This document shows, piece by piece, positions 35,594-44,391 of a DNA stretch of 47,151 nt (its first letter is position 1; every line of letters begins with the position of its first letter). The translations under genes and the position numbers were made by a program. Origin of the DNA: Comamonadaceae bacterium (GTDB lineage Bacteria; Pseudomonadota; Gammaproteobacteria; Burkholderiales; Burkholderiaceae_C); the NCBI GenBank assembly GCA_947450645.1, contig CANFWH010000015.1, positions 1 through 47,151 on the forward strand, given 5' to 3'. The notes beneath the pieces are model-generated. The model did not search any database and was not told the origin of the DNA. It saw only the letters and a program-made list of their open reading frames with translations.

Positions 35594-36450
35594 CAGTCTC
35601 CAAACATTTTTTGTTTCAGCTCGCGCCGCTGCTGAGCCTCCAGCGAGAGTGACGCGGTAGGCCGCGCAATTAAACGACTCACGCCAATGGGCTCGCCTGT
35701 TTCATCGCAATAACCATAGTCGTCTTGCTCAATACGGGTAATGGATTGTTGGATTTTTTTAAGCAGCTTGCGTTCGCGGTCGCGCGTGCGCAGCTCCAGC
35801 GCATGTTCTTCTTCAATCGTGGCGCGGTCTGTCGGATCAGGGACAACCGCGCTGTCGTCACGCATATGTTCAGTGGTCTCGGATGCGCTCTTCAAGATAC
35901 TGTCGCGTAGCTCGCTGAGTTTGAACTTAAAAAACGTGAGCTGCGTTTTGTTCATGTACTCCTCGTCGGGCATGGCAATCACTTCGGCATCGGTTAGCTC
36001 ATGAGGTTTTTTGGTCTTCCAGTTAGCCGAGAGCTTGTTATTCTTTTTAATCGGCGCAGGAATCACCGCTGGATTAAGCACTTGACCAAGACCTGTCGGC
36101 GTGTGCACCAACTTGGCCGATGTTTGCACTAAGACCACCGTAGGCGGTGCCACATAATTTTTATCCGCGCCCTTACGAGCTTTAGGAGGCTTGACTGGTG
36201 CTACAGGTGCAAGCACAGGTACAGCGATGGGCGCAACGGCTTTAGCCACAGGCTTTGCGACCACCTTTTTTATCGGCGCTTTTACAGGCGCCGTTTTTTT
36301 TGCTGGTACAGCTTTTTTGACTGCCGGTATTTTTTTTGCTGGCGCTATTTTTTTTATTGGCGTCACTTTTTTTGCGGGCGCAGATTTTTTAGCGGAAACG
36401 GGCTTCTTAATCGGAGCGACTTTTTTAGCTGCTTTAGCTGGAGTTTTCAT
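35593..36450 (-). CDS. dksA: DksA-family RNA polymerase regulator with basic N-terminal extension
   Basis: The 285-aa protein has ~110 residues of Lys/Ala/Pro repeats (PAKK, PIKK), then the DksA coiled coil (YMNKTQLTFFKFKLSELRDSIL, in parts; DRATIEEEHALELRTRDRERKLLKKI) and the globular end. The zinc finger is degenerate: of the four Cys only the first remains (YCDET, later SLEAQ), the C-T-S-A pattern known from zinc-free DksA homologues. DksA binds the RNA polymerase secondary channel and works with ppGpp. The basic tail may bind nucleic acid. Three runs of eight A on the coding strand lie in the repeat part (about 36294-36356). The STAS-like gene is coupled downstream. Confidence 0.88.
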   Translation of the reverse strand: MKTPAKAAKKVAPIKKPVSAKKSAPAKKVTPIKKIAPAKKIPAVKKAVPAKKTAPVKAPIKKVVAKPVAKAVAPIAVPVLAPVAPVKPPKARKGADKNYVAPPTVVLVQTSAKLVHTPTGLGQVLNPAVIPAPIKKNNKLSANWKTKKPHELTDAEVIAMPDEEYMNKTQLTFFKFKLSELRDSILKSASETTEHMRDDSAVVPDPTDRATIEEEHALELRTRDRERKLLKKIQQSITRIEQDDYGYCDETGEPIGVSRLIARPTASLSLEAQQRRELKQKMFGD

Positions 36451-36523
36451 ATTTGGAACGGGTAGATCAAAAGGGCGAATAAAGCCAATGGGCGCGCGAT
36501 TGTAGCCTGTTTGTCAGTGCTAT

Positions 36524-37999
36524 TTAGGGGCAGCTTTGGTATTGCTGGGCTAGCTGCACAAGCGATGCCGCATCGGGATCACGAATTCCAAGCTGAATCA
36601 TGGTCTGCGCCACAGCTGGCGCTAACTTTTCAGCAGCTTTAGCATCTAAAAATAAGGCTCTTGAGCGCCGCGCCAGTACGTCAGATGTCGTGCGAGCAAA
36701 TTCATGCTCCACCGCAAATCGCACAAACGCTGGCTCGCCAGCCAATGCAATATCGGGCATATTACAAGGACTATCCGAGCCAAGAATCGGCAAGTCATAG
36801 GTCACACATTGAGCCGATGTGCCCGCAGGCAATAGCTGGTGGGCGAGTGCGTGCGTCATCACGTCTTCCGACATGGCACGATACGTCGTCCACTTGCCTC
36901 CTGTCACGGTCAGCAGTCCATTCGTAGCGATTTCTATCGTGTGCTCGCGGCTAATCGACTTTGTACTGCCAGCGCTCACATCCTGCACCAGTGGACGCAG
37001 CCCCGACCAGATGCTCAGCACATCAGCCCGAGTCGGTGCGCGTTTTAAATAATGCGCGGCTTCTCCCAAAATGAAGTCCACATCGGCTTTATCGGCGTAC
37101 GGCTCGCGTAGCGCCGCATCCACAGGCGTATCGGTCGTGCCAAGAATGAGATGCCCGAGCCACGGCACGATAAAGAGCACGCGTCCATCGCGCGTTTTTG
37201 GAATCAACATGGCCGAGTCGGTTGGCATAAAGTCACGGCTCACGACCAAATGCACCCCTCGGCTAGGCCTTACCAGATGTGGCTTAGACGCTGATCGCAG
37301 TGCATCCACCCACACGCCCGTGGCATTGATCACGCAGTTGCTTTGTACGTCAATGGCTTGCTGCGTCTCTTGGTCGACCACCCGCACGCCAGCCACTTTG
37401 CCAGCGTCCTCAAGCAAGGTCTCGACTTTGCAATAGTTAAGGACGAGTGCGCCAAAACTCGCAGTGGTTCGCGCCAAATCAATCGCAAGTCGGGCATCAT
37501 TGAACTGCCCATCCCAATAACGAACCCCGCCAGACAACCCCTGCGAACGAACGCCAGGCAAGGCTTCTAGCGTTTCGCTGGTCGATAAAAACTCCGTGTC
37601 GCCAAGGCCATGCGTGCCCGACAATGCATCGTAGACCTTGAGTCCCGCGCCATAAAACGGACGCTCCCACCACGCAAAACTGGGCATCACAAACTGCAGT
37701 GGGTGGGCGTTGTGCGGCGCGTTATGAAGCAGCCGACTGCGCTCGCGCAGCGCTTCGCGCACCAATGGAATGTGCCCTTGCGCCAAATAGCGCACGCCGC
37801 CGTGTACCAATTTTGTAGAGCGCGATGATGTGCCCGATGCAAAATCCTGCGACTCAAACACAGCCACTGAGAGGCCACGACTGGCGGCATCTAGCGCTGT
37901 GCCCAAGCCACTTGCGCCGCCGCCCACCACGATCATGTCGAAGCGTGGTTTGGCGCTTAGCTTGGCAAAAGATTGTTCGCGCGCGAGTGATGCAGCCAT
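36524..37999 (-). CDS. glpD: Glycerol-3-phosphate dehydrogenase (FAD, quinone-linked)
   Basis: The 491-aa protein starts with the FAD dinucleotide fold VVGGGASGLGTALDAASRGLSVAVFE, followed by DFASGTSSRSTKLVHGGVRYLAQG, typical of GlpD, then GVWVDAL, GTTDTPVD, GGKWTTYR. It oxidises sn-glycerol-3-phosphate to dihydroxyacetone phosphate at the cytoplasmic membrane and feeds quinones. glpK lies 10 bp upstream in the same direction, so the pair forms a glycerol utilisation operon. Confidence 0.93.
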   Translation of the reverse strand: MAASLAREQSFAKLSAKPRFDMIVVGGGASGLGTALDAASRGLSVAVFESQDFASGTSSRSTKLVHGGVRYLAQGHIPLVREALRERSRLLHNAPHNAHPLQFVMPSFAWWERPFYGAGLKVYDALSGTHGLGDTEFLSTSETLEALPGVRSQGLSGGVRYWDGQFNDARLAIDLARTTASFGALVLNYCKVETLLEDAGKVAGVRVVDQETQQAIDVQSNCVINATGVWVDALRSASKPHLVRPSRGVHLVVSRDFMPTDSAMLIPKTRDGRVLFIVPWLGHLILGTTDTPVDAALREPYADKADVDFILGEAAHYLKRAPTRADVLSIWSGLRPLVQDVSAGSTKSISREHTIEIATNGLLTVTGGKWTTYRAMSEDVMTHALAHQLLPAGTSAQCVTYDLPILGSDSPCNMPDIALAGEPAFVRFAVEHEFARTTSDVLARRSRALFLDAKAAEKLAPAVAQTMIQLGIRDPDAASLVQLAQQYQSCP

Positions 38000-38009
38000 T
38001 TCAATTCTT

Positions 38010-39542
38010 TTATTGGGTCGCCCAAGCGCGGCTGTGCTCGACGGCTTCGGCCCATCGCTCCCATTTGCGTTTACGCTCTACCTCTGGCCACTGCGGCTCA
38101 AAACGTTTGTCCACCGCCCACTGCGCGGATAGCTCTTCGCTGTTGGCCCACAGCCCCACGGCAAGCCCTGCCAGATAAGCCGCGCCCAGTGCCGTGGTCT
38201 CCGTCACCACAGGCCGAATCACGGGTACGCCCAGCACGTCGGCCTGCAATTGCATGAGTAAATTATTGGCAGTTGCGCCGCCGTCCACGCGCAGCTCTGT
38301 CAATGCAATACCCGAGTCCGCCTGCATAGCGACAAACACATCCGCACTTTGCAAACAAATCGCCTCCAGCGCAGCTCGTGCGATATGAGCCTTCGTCGTG
38401 CCGCGCGTCATGCCAACTAACGTACCGCGTGCAAAGCCATCCCAGTGCGGCGCTCCCAAACCCGTAAAGGCGGGCACAAGATAACAGTCGCCCGTATCAG
38501 GCACACTAGCCGCCAGCGCCTCCACATCGGATGCTTTAGCAATAATTTGCAGTCCATCACGCAGCCACTGCACCGTTGCGCCGCCCATAAATACCGAGCC
38601 CTCTAAGCAATAGGCGGGCCTAGAGGCCTTATCCAGCTTGGCCTGCCAGCCAATGGTGGTGAGCAATTTATTTTTTGATGCCACAGCCGTCGTGCCCGTA
38701 TTCATCAGCATAAAGCAGCCCGTGCCATAGGTATTTTTCGCTGTACCAGGTGCAAAACAATTTTGTCCAAACGTGGCGGCCTGCTGATCGCCCGCCACGC
38801 CTGCAATCGGGAGCACGTGCTTCAAACCGACATCCGCAAACAACTGACCATCCACTTCACCCATCACGCCAGAGCTTGGCACGACTGTTGGCAGCACCGA
38901 TGCGGGAATATTGAAGAGCGCGAGCAGATCTTTATCCCACGCCAGCGTATGAATGTTGAACAGCATGGTACGTGAGGCATTGCTCACGTCCGTCGCATGG
39001 ACCTTACCCGCCGTGAGCTTGTAGATCAACCAGCTATCAACCGTACCAAAGCACAGCTCGCCGCGCTCCGCACGAGCCCTTGCTGTCGGCACGTTATCCA
39101 GCAGCCACGCCAGCTTGGTCGCGGAAAAATACGCATCTAACACGAGGCCCGTTTTTTGTTGAATCAGCTTTGCTTTGCCTGCACGGGCCAGCTCCTCACA
39201 CCGCGTCGCCGTTCGTCTGTCTTGCCACACGATGGCGTTGGCAATTGGCTCGCCCGTTACGCGATCCCACAGCACCGTAGTTTCGCGCTGGTTCGTAATG
39301 CCTACGGCGCAAACCTTATCCAGCGCGGCTTGGCCGTGCCCCCTTGCCAGCAGGCCAAGCGCCATGCGGGCTGCAGCCAGTTGGCTAGTCCAAATCTGGC
39401 CCGCATCGTGCTCCACCCAGCCCGCCGTTGGAAAAATTTGGCGAAACTCTAAAGCGTGGCTGACTACAGGCTTGCCTACATCATCAAACACGATCGCACG
39501 CGAGCTGGTCGTGCCCTGATCAAATGCAAGGATGTATTTCAT
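38010..39542 (-). CDS. glpK: Glycerol kinase
   Basis: The 510-aa FGGY-family kinase begins [17 protein letters not shown], has [53 protein letters not shown] and [16 protein letters not shown]. It phosphorylates glycerol to glycerol-3-phosphate, the substrate of the GlpD encoded next. It begins immediately after the stop of the periplasmic binding protein gene. No glycerol facilitator or GlpR repressor is in the window. Confidence 0.95.
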   Translation of the reverse strand: MKYILAFDQGTTSSRAIVFDDVGKPVVSHALEFRQIFPTAGWVEHDAGQIWTSQLAAARMALGLLARGHGQAALDKVCAVGITNQRETTVLWDRVTGEPIANAIVWQDRRTATRCEELARAGKAKLIQQKTGLVLDAYFSATKLAWLLDNVPTARARAERGELCFGTVDSWLIYKLTAGKVHATDVSNASRTMLFNIHTLAWDKDLLALFNIPASVLPTVVPSSGVMGEVDGQLFADVGLKHVLPIAGVAGDQQAATFGQNCFAPGTAKNTYGTGCFMLMNTGTTAVASKNKLLTTIGWQAKLDKASRPAYCLEGSVFMGGATVQWLRDGLQIIAKASDVEALAASVPDTGDCYLVPAFTGLGAPHWDGFARGTLVGMTRGTTKAHIARAALEAICLQSADVFVAMQADSGIALTELRVDGGATANNLLMQLQADVLGVPVIRPVVTETTALGAAYLAGLAVGLWANSEELSAQWAVDKRFEPQWPEVERKRKWERWAEAVEHSRAWATQ

Positions 39543-39543
39543 A

Positions 39544-40653
39544 TCAACGCGAGAATTGATTACCTCTGGACAAAATTGTTAAGTCCACGAAACTGCTCCC
39601 ACTATTGCCCTTGCTGTAATTAACGACAAAGCCATCCAGATCGATGCGTCCCGTTTTTTCAAATCCATGCATTAGCGTGCTACGGGTTACTTTATTTGCG
39701 CCTACTTTTTGAATCACGCGCACAATTGTCTTGGCAGCTAGGCAGGACTCGAGCGAGGTGTAGTTCAGCTTGGCATTATTGAAGTCTTGCAAGAGCGCGG
39801 CGCAATCTTTGATCGCTATATTTTTAATTAAGTTCGCGCCTTTGGGTGCTGGCATGACTTGCGAAACAATAGTGCCTCGCGCTACCGCCCCAAAGCTCTC
39901 CGCCAGCTCATCTGGGTTAACAAACGACACCGCAGCCACAGGTAAGTTAATCCCCTTAGCCACTGCCGCTTGCAGCAAATCACCCACGACGGTGTACTGA
40001 GTCGTGGCTAACACAAAGTGCGGGGGATCATTCAAAATAGTGGCAAACGCTGCTGCATCAAGTTTGGTGTTGCGCTTCACAGCCAAGGCACGCGGCTTAT
40101 TCGCGAGTTCAAACACGCCAGAGACCGCTTCTAAGTTCGACTTGCCAGCTTCGTCGTCGTAGTACAAAATAACGGCCTTGGTTGCGCCAAAGCTTTTTTG
40201 ATGATCGACAATTTTTGCCGCTTCCTCGGCATACGATGCACGAATGGTGAACACATGCGGATCGCTACGTAAACCAGCCGAGCCTGTAAACGGCGCAAAA
40301 AGCGCCATGTCGTTTTGCTTGAGCAGCGGCAAAGTATCTAAGCTGGTGGTCGCCGAGTTATAGCCAAACAGTGCGGCTACTTTTTTACCTTCAACCAACT
40401 CTTTCGTGTTTTCGAGCGCCCGTGCGCGCGTATTGGCGTTATCAAGTGTGATGAGCTGGATCTTGTGCCCGCCCAGCAAATTGCTGGCGTTCACCTTGGC
40501 AAACACGGCCAGTGCGCCATCGCGCATATCGCGACCAATATCGGCATTACTACCAGACAATGGAACGGATTGACCCAGCACAATGTCTTGTGCTTGGATA
40601 TTGGCGCTTGTCAAACATAGCGCTGTAGTTAGCAAGATAATGAGTTGCTTCAA
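39544..40653 (-). CDS. Periplasmic binding protein of the branched-chain amino acid/urea type, TTG start
   Basis: The 369-aa protein has a Sec signal peptide (cleavage near IQA-Q, residue 21) and a type I periplasmic-binding fold: [69 protein letters not shown]. The start codon is TTG at 40653, supported by GGAG 8 bases upstream; no ATG is available. No ABC permease or ATPase gene is nearby, and glpK follows at once. It could deliver substrate to a distant transporter, or sense a ligand. The ligand is unknown. Confidence 0.85.
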   Translation of the reverse strand: MKQLIILLTTALCLTSANIQAQDIVLGQSVPLSGSNADIGRDMRDGALAVFAKVNASNLLGGHKIQLITLDNANTRARALENTKELVEGKKVAALFGYNSATTSLDTLPLLKQNDMALFAPFTGSAGLRSDPHVFTIRASYAEEAAKIVDHQKSFGATKAVILYYDDEAGKSNLEAVSGVFELANKPRALAVKRNTKLDAAAFATILNDPPHFVLATTQYTVVGDLLQAAVAKGINLPVAAVSFVNPDELAESFGAVARGTIVSQVMPAPKGANLIKNIAIKDCAALLQDFNNAKLNYTSLESCLAAKTIVRVIQKVGANKVTRSTLMHGFEKTGRIDLDGFVVNYSKGNSGSSFVDLTILSRGNQFSR

Positions 40654-40676
40654 AACGTTTCTCCGTGATAAAAATA

Positions 40677-41519
40677 ATGAGTATTGAACCTATGAGCAGT
40701 TTACACCTTGCGGATACGCACATCGGCTTCATCGGCGGCGGCAATATGGCCAGCGCCATCATTGGCGGCCTACTCAAAGCGGGCATGAAGCCCGAGCAAT
40801 TCACCATTGTTGAGCCGTTTGATGTCACCCGCGCCAAGCTGCAAGCCGACTTCAATATCGCCTCGCAAGCCACGCCCGATAAGGCGTTGACGAGGTGCGA
40901 TTTGGTAGTGTGGGCGGTCAAGCCTCAGTCTTTTAAAGAAGCGGCTGCGCCTGTTGCGTCGTATACCAAAGAAGCCCTGCATCTCAGCGTCGCTGCTGGC
41001 GTGACGAGCGACTCGATTGCCGCATGGCTAGGTACAGAGCGCATCGTGCGCGCCATGCCCAACACGCCAGCCCTTATCGGGCAAGGCATTACAGGGCTTT
41101 TTGCTCGGGAAGGCTCATCTGATAAGGATCGCGCTTTGGTGGATGCAGTGATTGGCGTCACGGGTCAACATCTCTGGCTTGATGAGGAATCAAAGTTGGA
41201 TGCCGTCACCGCCATTTCAGGCTCAGGCCCTGCGTATGTGTTTTATTTTTTAGAGGCCATGGTGGAAGCCGCGCTAGGTATGGGCTTGACAGAGGCACAG
41301 GCCAGAAGCCTTGCCACCGCTACCTTTGCGGGCAGCACGGCTTTGGCAGCCGCGTCTAGCGAGTCACTCAGTGTGCTACGCGAACGTGTCACCAGCAAAG
41401 GCGGCACGACCTATGCGGCACTCACGCATATGGAAGGCGCGAATATCAAAGCCGAGTTTGTTGCCGCGATGCAAGCCGCTGCGGCACGCGCCAAAGAGCT
41501 TGGCGCTCAGTTTGGGTAG
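40677..41519 (+). CDS. proC: Pyrroline-5-carboxylate reductase
   Basis: The protein has the N-terminal Rossmann motif IGFIGGGNMASAIIGG, then WAVKPQSFKE, RAMPNTPALIGQGITGLF and the C-terminal dimer part AISGSGPAYVFYFLEAM, LRERVTSKGGTTYAAL. It performs the last step of proline synthesis with NAD(P)H. The start is uncertain: ATG at 40677 or 40692, neither with a clear ribosome site. The divergent binding-protein gene begins only ~23 bp away, so its promoter must overlap coding DNA. Confidence 0.93.
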   Translation: MSIEPMSSLHLADTHIGFIGGGNMASAIIGGLLKAGMKPEQFTIVEPFDVTRAKLQADFNIASQATPDKALTRCDLVVWAVKPQSFKEAAAPVASYTKEALHLSVAAGVTSDSIAAWLGTERIVRAMPNTPALIGQGITGLFAREGSSDKDRALVDAVIGVTGQHLWLDEESKLDAVTAISGSGPAYVFYFLEAMVEAALGMGLTEAQARSLATATFAGSTALAAASSESLSVLRERVTSKGGTTYAALTHMEGANIKAEFVAAMQAAAARAKELGAQFG

Positions 41520-41524
41520 CCACG

Positions 41525-42937
41525 ATGGCTAAAGACAAAACCATCTTCACCTGCAACGACTGCGGCGGCACGTCTAGCAAATGGGCGGGCAAATGTCCTC
41601 ACTGCGGCGCTTGGAACAGCATGGTGGAGAGCGTCGCGCCGTCTGCCGCCAGCGAATCTAAAAACCGCTTGAGCCAAACCACCTATGGCGCGGCAGGCCG
41701 CACAGGACTTGCCCCCAGCGCGGCGCTGGTCGCGCTCTCCGACATTGAAGCCGCAGACTTTGACCGCACCCCCACGGGGCTAGAGGAGCTAGACCGCGTA
41801 CTGGGCGGCGGCATGGTCGAAGGTGGCGTGGTGCTGATTGGCGGCGACCCTGGCATCGGCAAATCGACGCTCCTGCTGCAAGCCTTAGACAGCCTGCAAC
41901 GCGCGGGATTGAAGACGCTGTACGTCACAGGCGAAGAGAGCGGCGCACAAGTCGCGCTGCGTGCCAAGCGGCTGGGTATCCACAACTCGCGCGTGCAGGT
42001 GATGGCAGAAATTGGCTTAGAAAAAATCCTCAGCACGCTGAACCACGAGCAGCCCAATATCGCGGTCATCGACTCCATCCAAACGATGTACTCCGATCAG
42101 CTCACCAGCGCCCCAGGCTCGGTGGCGCAAGTGCGCGAATGCGCCGCGCACCTGACGCGCATGGCAAAGGCCACGGGCATTGGCGTGGTGCTGGTCGGGC
42201 ACGTCACCAAAGAAGGCGCACTGGCAGGCCCGCGTGTGCTGGAACACATGGTGGACACCGTGCTGTACTTTGAAGGCGACACGCATTCCAATTTCAGGTT
42301 AATTCGCGCCATCAAAAACCGCTTCGGTGCCGTCAACGAAATCGGCGTCTTCGCCATGACGGAAAAGGGACTCAAAGGCGTGAGCAACCCCAGCGCCATC
42401 TTCTTAAGCACACATCCCGAGCCAGTCCCAGGCTCATGCGTCATGGTCACGCTAGAGGGGACGCGCCCGCTCCTCGTCGAAATTCAAGCGCTGGTAGATG
42501 GTGGCGGCAACAGCCCACGGCGCCTATCCGTAGGACTAGACCGCGACCGCCTAGCGATGCTACTAGCCGTACTGCATCGCCATGCAGGCGTGGCGTGCGC
42601 AGACCAAGACGTGTTCGTCAATGCGGTAGGCGGCGTGCGCATCTCCGAGCCAGCGGCTGACTTGGCGGTGCTGCTAGCCATCACGTCCAGCCTACGCGGC
42701 AAGCCCCTACCCAAGGGCTTTATCGCGTTTGGCGAAGTCGGCCTAGCAGGCGAAGTACGCCCCGCCCCGCGCGGACAAGAACGCCTAAAAGAAGCCGCGA
42801 AGCTGGGATTCTCGGTGGCGGTGGTGCCCAAGGCGAATATGCCCAAAGGTGCAGCGAAGAAGGATTTTGAAGGACTCACCATTCACGGCGTGGAACGGGT
42901 GGAAGAGGCTATTAATTTGGTAAGGGGGTTGGGGTAG
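41525..42937 (+). CDS. radA: DNA repair ATPase RadA
   Basis: The 470-aa protein contains an N-terminal C4 zinc finger (CNDCGGTSSKWAGKCPHC), a RecA-like core with Walker A GGDPGIGKSTLLLQ, the RadA-specific KNRFG motif (IKNRFGAVNEIGVF) and a C-terminal Lon-protease-like domain (GGNSPRRLSVGLDRDRLAMLLAVL; GEVGLAGEVRP). RadA drives branch migration of recombination intermediates. It follows proC by 5 bp. A GC-poor islet begins right after its stop. Confidence 0.96.
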   Translation: MAKDKTIFTCNDCGGTSSKWAGKCPHCGAWNSMVESVAPSAASESKNRLSQTTYGAAGRTGLAPSAALVALSDIEAADFDRTPTGLEELDRVLGGGMVEGGVVLIGGDPGIGKSTLLLQALDSLQRAGLKTLYVTGEESGAQVALRAKRLGIHNSRVQVMAEIGLEKILSTLNHEQPNIAVIDSIQTMYSDQLTSAPGSVAQVRECAAHLTRMAKATGIGVVLVGHVTKEGALAGPRVLEHMVDTVLYFEGDTHSNFRLIRAIKNRFGAVNEIGVFAMTEKGLKGVSNPSAIFLSTHPEPVPGSCVMVTLEGTRPLLVEIQALVDGGGNSPRRLSVGLDRDRLAMLLAVLHRHAGVACADQDVFVNAVGGVRISEPAADLAVLLAITSSLRGKPLPKGFIAFGEVGLAGEVRPAPRGQERLKEAAKLGFSVAVVPKANMPKGAAKKDFEGLTIHGVERVEEAINLVRGLG

Positions 42938-42943
42938 TATTGA

Positions 42944-42968
42944 TTCCAAATGGAACACTCATCGAGTG
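42944..42968. promoter_or_regulatory. Two adjacent dyads upstream of the HEPN module
   Basis: TTCCA-AA-TGGAA (42944-42955) and CACTC-ATC-GAGTG (42956-42968) lie back to back between radA and the DUF5343-like gene. The second could be a weak terminator for radA or, with the first, an operator of the module. Confidence 0.35.
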
Positions 42969-43000
42969 AGATTTCAATTTAATTTATGTAAAGGAAAATC

Positions 43001-43633
43001 ATGGCGACGAACCCTCCGTATTTAACATCCCAACCCAGTCTAATTAAGCTGCTAAATAAAATTAAAGAAGCCAGTACGCCAGATAAATTCAATCAAAAAT
43101 ATCTTAATGAAAAACTAGGAATGAAAGGCGGTACTGCAAATGCGTTACCCCCCTTCCTTAAACGCATTGGGTTTACTGCCTCCGATGGAACGCCAACCGA
43201 ATGGTATCGAGAGTTTCGCAATCCGATGTTCTCTGGCGCAGCAGCTTTTAAAGCCTTGAAATATGCCTATAAAGAAATTTTTGAAATCAATGAATTAGCA
43301 CATAAAAGAAATGATGCGGAGCTAAAAGGAATAGTTGCCCAAGTTACGGGGCTCGACCATGACAACCCTGTAAGCGCCTACATAGTTGCAACATTCAAAA
43401 CTTTAAAAAGTGTTTCATCTTTTGATAGTCCTGAGGTCTCTAACACGGATGCGCCTGAGAAGATGATTGCGGATATGAGGAATCCGAACGACATGTTGCC
43501 CGCCCAAACACAAACGAGTCAAGTTGGTTTAAATATTGGCTACAACATCAATTTAAATCTACCTGCAACTTCAGATATTGCAGTGTTTGACGCCATATTC
43601 AAAAGTCTCAAAGAACATTTGCTTAGGGATTAA
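43001..43633 (+). CDS. DUF5343-like protein of a HEPN module
   Basis: The 210-aa protein begins NPPYLTSQPSLIKLLNKIKEASTPDKFNQKYL and shows the pattern of DUF5343: a helical, winged-helix-like N-terminal part (LGMKGGTANALPPFLKRIGFTASDGTPTEWYREF, in parts), then SGAAAFKALKYAYKEIF. The C-terminal ~70 residues are variable with a polar NIGYNINLNLPAT stretch. A good ribosome site (AAAGGAAA) precedes the ATG. The HEPN gene follows after 5 bp. The function is not known; a DNA-binding or partner role for the HEPN protein is inferred. Base composition is clearly AT-richer than radA and sbcB. Confidence 0.6.
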   Translation: MATNPPYLTSQPSLIKLLNKIKEASTPDKFNQKYLNEKLGMKGGTANALPPFLKRIGFTASDGTPTEWYREFRNPMFSGAAAFKALKYAYKEIFEINELAHKRNDAELKGIVAQVTGLDHDNPVSAYIVATFKTLKSVSSFDSPEVSNTDAPEKMIADMRNPNDMLPAQTQTSQVGLNIGYNINLNLPATSDIAVFDAIFKSLKEHLLRD

Positions 43634-43638
43634 GTTTC

Positions 43639-44223
43639 ATGCCATCCAACATCCTTAAGCTTTTTGGCATGTCTAACCAATTGATCTTGCACGATCTCGA
43701 TAAAGTTCAGCAAAAGTACGACCTAAATCTTGGGCACAAAATTGAGTCTTCTAGCGCAAGCGACGAAACCTACTATCAACAATTCGATCACCAAGTCCGT
43801 GCAAAAGCCAAAGAAATGGCTAAGCACTACGAAACCTTTTATTGCCTTGAGGTTTCAATACGAACATTGATTACGGAGATACTTTTAGAGAAGGCTGGAG
43901 TTGAATGGTGGAGTAACGAGCAAATCGTACCTAAGGTTGTCCAAGATGGTGTGGCAGGACGGGTTCAAAAAGAGTTGGATTCAGGGATATCACGGCGCTC
44001 ATACGAAAGAATTGATTACACAAATTTCGGGGAGCTTGGCGAAATCATCAAAAAAAACTACGATGCCTTTGGATCTATTTTCAACAGCCCCAAAGGTGTT
44101 GAGCGGGTACTAGCCAACCTCAATACGCTTCGCGGTCCAATTGCTCATTGCAGTGTGCTTGCCGAAGACGAGGTGATGCGTCTCACGATCAGCGTTCGTG
44201 ACTGGTTTAGGTTGATGAATTAA
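43639..44223 (+). CDS. Swt1-type HEPN-domain protein (putative RNase)
   Basis: The 194-aa, largely helical protein has the HEPN catalytic motif Rx4H as RGPIAH (R165, H170) at its C-terminus, and FYCLEVSIRTLITEILLEKAG in the middle, the layout of the Swt1-like HEPN family. HEPN proteins with this motif are metal-independent RNases in toxin-antitoxin, abortive infection and RNA-processing systems. It is coupled to the DUF5343-like gene and followed after 6 bp by a 53-codon gene. A toxin role is inference; no antitoxin family is recognised. Confidence 0.65.
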   Translation: MPSNILKLFGMSNQLILHDLDKVQQKYDLNLGHKIESSSASDETYYQQFDHQVRAKAKEMAKHYETFYCLEVSIRTLITEILLEKAGVEWWSNEQIVPKVVQDGVAGRVQKELDSGISRRSYERIDYTNFGELGEIIKKNYDAFGSIFNSPKGVERVLANLNTLRGPIAHCSVLAEDEVMRLTISVRDWFRLMN

Positions 44224-44229
44224 AAAAGT

Positions 44230-44391
44230 ATGTGCCATTTTGACGAATACAAATTTAGCCCTGAGAAGCTCGCAGAGCTTGATGAGGCAATTGAGCAAAG
44301 CCGCCAAGACATCGCAGCAGGTCGATATGTGATTGAGACAGCTCAAGAACATGTGGATGGGCTTATCGAAGAGCTTAAAAAAGAAGCATGA
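44230..44391 (+). CDS. 53-aa acidic small protein upstream of sbcB
   Basis: A short frame with product MCHFDEYKFSPEKLAELDEA... ending LIEELKKEA. It is helical in appearance, rich in Glu/Asp, and recalls small ParD/RelB-type antitoxin C-termini (AGRYVIETAQEHVD), without a firm match. Its stop overlaps the sbcB start (ATGA), which argues that it is translated. It may be the antitoxin or regulator of the HEPN protein or a small partner of exonuclease I. Confidence 0.55.
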   Translation: MCHFDEYKFSPEKLAELDEAIEQSRQDIAAGRYVIETAQEHVDGLIEELKKEA

